Assembly (NCBI RefSeq): GCF_015207285.1
Contig: NZ_JADEXD010000045.1
Coordinates: forward strand, 1-41,245
DNA from: Tychonema sp. LEGE 07203
GTDB taxonomy: Bacteria > Cyanobacteriota > Cyanobacteriia > Cyanobacteriales > Microcoleaceae
Direction: 5' to 3'
Length of the DNA: 41,245 nucleotides
The position numbers were made by a program, and so were the translations under genes. Positions 40,605-41,245 of the stretch are shown in pieces (position 1 is the first letter of the stretch; each line of letters begins with the position of its first letter). A model generated the notes under the pieces. The model saw only the letters and a list, made by a program, of their open reading frames with translations. It did no database searches and was not told where the DNA came from.

Positions 40605-41225
40605 ATGCCTCAATTACAAAGACTAACAGTTAATGCCGCCCAAATTCGCGATCGTACAATCAACTTAACCAGACAACAGCAGCATTATTTAAACCGGGTG
40701 CTGCGTTTAAATCAGGGCGATGGATTTATTGCAATGGACGGCTGCGGACATTGGTGGTTAGCAATTCTAGAAGCCCAAGAAACCGGGTTATTTGCCTCGA
40801 TAACAGAAGAGATTGCAGTCAACAGGGAGCTACCAGTCGAAGTAACTTTGATAGCGGCATTGCCCAAGGGAAACGGCTTTGACGAGGTTGTCAGGCAGGC
40901 GGCGGAGCTCGGTGTGGCAAATATTGTGCCGGTGACGAGCGATCGAACTTTGCTCAAACCTAGTTCTCAAAAGGTCGATCGCTGGAGAAGGATTGCAGCA
41001 GAGGCCGCAGAACAGTCGGAACGTCAAATTGTCCCAGAAATTTTAGAGCCTGTTTCCTTTAATTTGGCTGTGAAAAATTGCGGTCAAAAATATCGATATA
41101 TTTGTGTTGCTCGCGGGGACAACCGGCATTTGTGGGATTGTTTGTTAGCTGGTTTCGATCCCCCCCAGCCCCCCTTAGTAAGGGGGGGGCAAGAAACGGC
41201 AGAACCCCCCGTCTCTTTTACACAT
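40605..41225 (+). CDS. rsmE: 16S rRNA (uracil-1498-N3)-methyltransferase, 3' end missing
   Basis: SPOUT-family enzyme methylating U1498 of 16S rRNA. 207 codons are visible before the window ends. N-terminal PUA-like part: LQRLTVNAAQIRDRTINLTR, QQQHYLNRVLRLNQGDGFIA, MDGCGHWWLAIL. Start of the SPOUT domain: EVTLIAALPKGNGFDEVVRQ, AAELGVANIVPVTSDRTLLK, WRRIAAEAAEQSERQIVPEI. The GPEGGW knot motif is expected beyond the edge. After LLAGF the coding DNA runs in frame through a GATCCCCCC...GGGGGG repeat (DPPQPPLVRGGQ), probably a repeat-derived loop; a frameshift beyond it cannot be excluded. ATG 40605. Confidence 0.88.
41157..41190. repeat. GATCCCCCC-type palindrome inside rsmE
   Basis: GATCCCCCCAGCCCCCC and the complementary AAGGGGGGG arms, the same family as the core of the MITE at 19891-20024, lie in frame within rsmE. 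Confidence 0.75.
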
Positions 41226-41245
41226 CTCCCAGCCCACCAGACCCC

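Overview
The window looks like chromosome of a filamentous cyanobacterium of the Oscillatoriales/Microcoleaceae type (Microcoleus, Oscillatoria or Kamptonema relatives). HIP1-type GCGATCGC octamers are scattered throughout. There are cyanobacterial markers: a CRR7-type NDH-1 factor, ferredoxin-type sulfite reductase, cyanobacterial ArgB, and DUF3153 and DUF948/YtxH membrane proteins. Intergenic space is full of short palindromic elements and arrays of 7-bp tandem repeats. The genus is inferred from style, not proven. No rRNA, tRNA, CRISPR array or transposase gene was recognised.

Layout: (1) 0-9 kb, mostly conserved genes: the 3' part of a RodZ-like gene, speA, a sugar-nucleotide pyrophosphorylase, scpA, a DUF3153 lipoprotein and a TldE/PmbA-like gene. 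(2) 8.7-13.7 kb, a repeat-rich accessory stretch: a DUF433/DUF5615 toxin-antitoxin pair bracketed by copies of a 64-bp palindrome and of the tldE leader, a glycosyltransferase with a TPR-like tail, and a mosaic RTX/collagen-like/tail-collar protein. (3) 13.7-19.6 kb, core genes: a TPR membrane protein, ssb, the mreB-mreC-mreD cluster, a HAD phosphatase and argB. (4) 19.6-28 kb, accessory belt: a duplicated DUF6883/DUF4926 module with a MITE-like insertion, a lone DUF433 gene, an RHH-protein/DUF7689-like pair, secreted proteins (one with LGFP-like repeats and a Cys/His domain), a vMAP-like HTH protein and a secreted glycoside-hydrolase-like protein. (5) 27.9-30.6 kb, a minus-strand group of small membrane proteins (DUF948, YtxH-like, unknown), msrA and a 44-residue small protein. 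(6) 31-33.7 kb, a coupled two-gene locus: a ketoacyl-synthase-III/heme-oxygenase-like fusion and a partner of unknown function. (7) 33.9-41.2 kb: serS, a GT4 glycosyltransferase, a zinc-ribbon membrane protein, crr7, sulfite reductase with a ribbon-helix-helix-like tail, and the 5' part of rsmE.

Links between genes: RodZ-like and MreBCD proteins act in cell shape and wall synthesis, though they lie 14 kb apart here. The best candidates for undescribed biology are the KASIII/diiron-like fusion locus, the RHH/DUF7689-like pair, the RTX-collagen-collar protein and the sulfite reductase tail. A second theme is repeat ecology. At least six dispersed repeat families can be read, one MITE has an 11-bp target duplication with its empty site preserved in a nearby paralogous copy, and two repeats lie in frame inside coding sequence. 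All functional calls come from reading motifs by eye; no database search was run.
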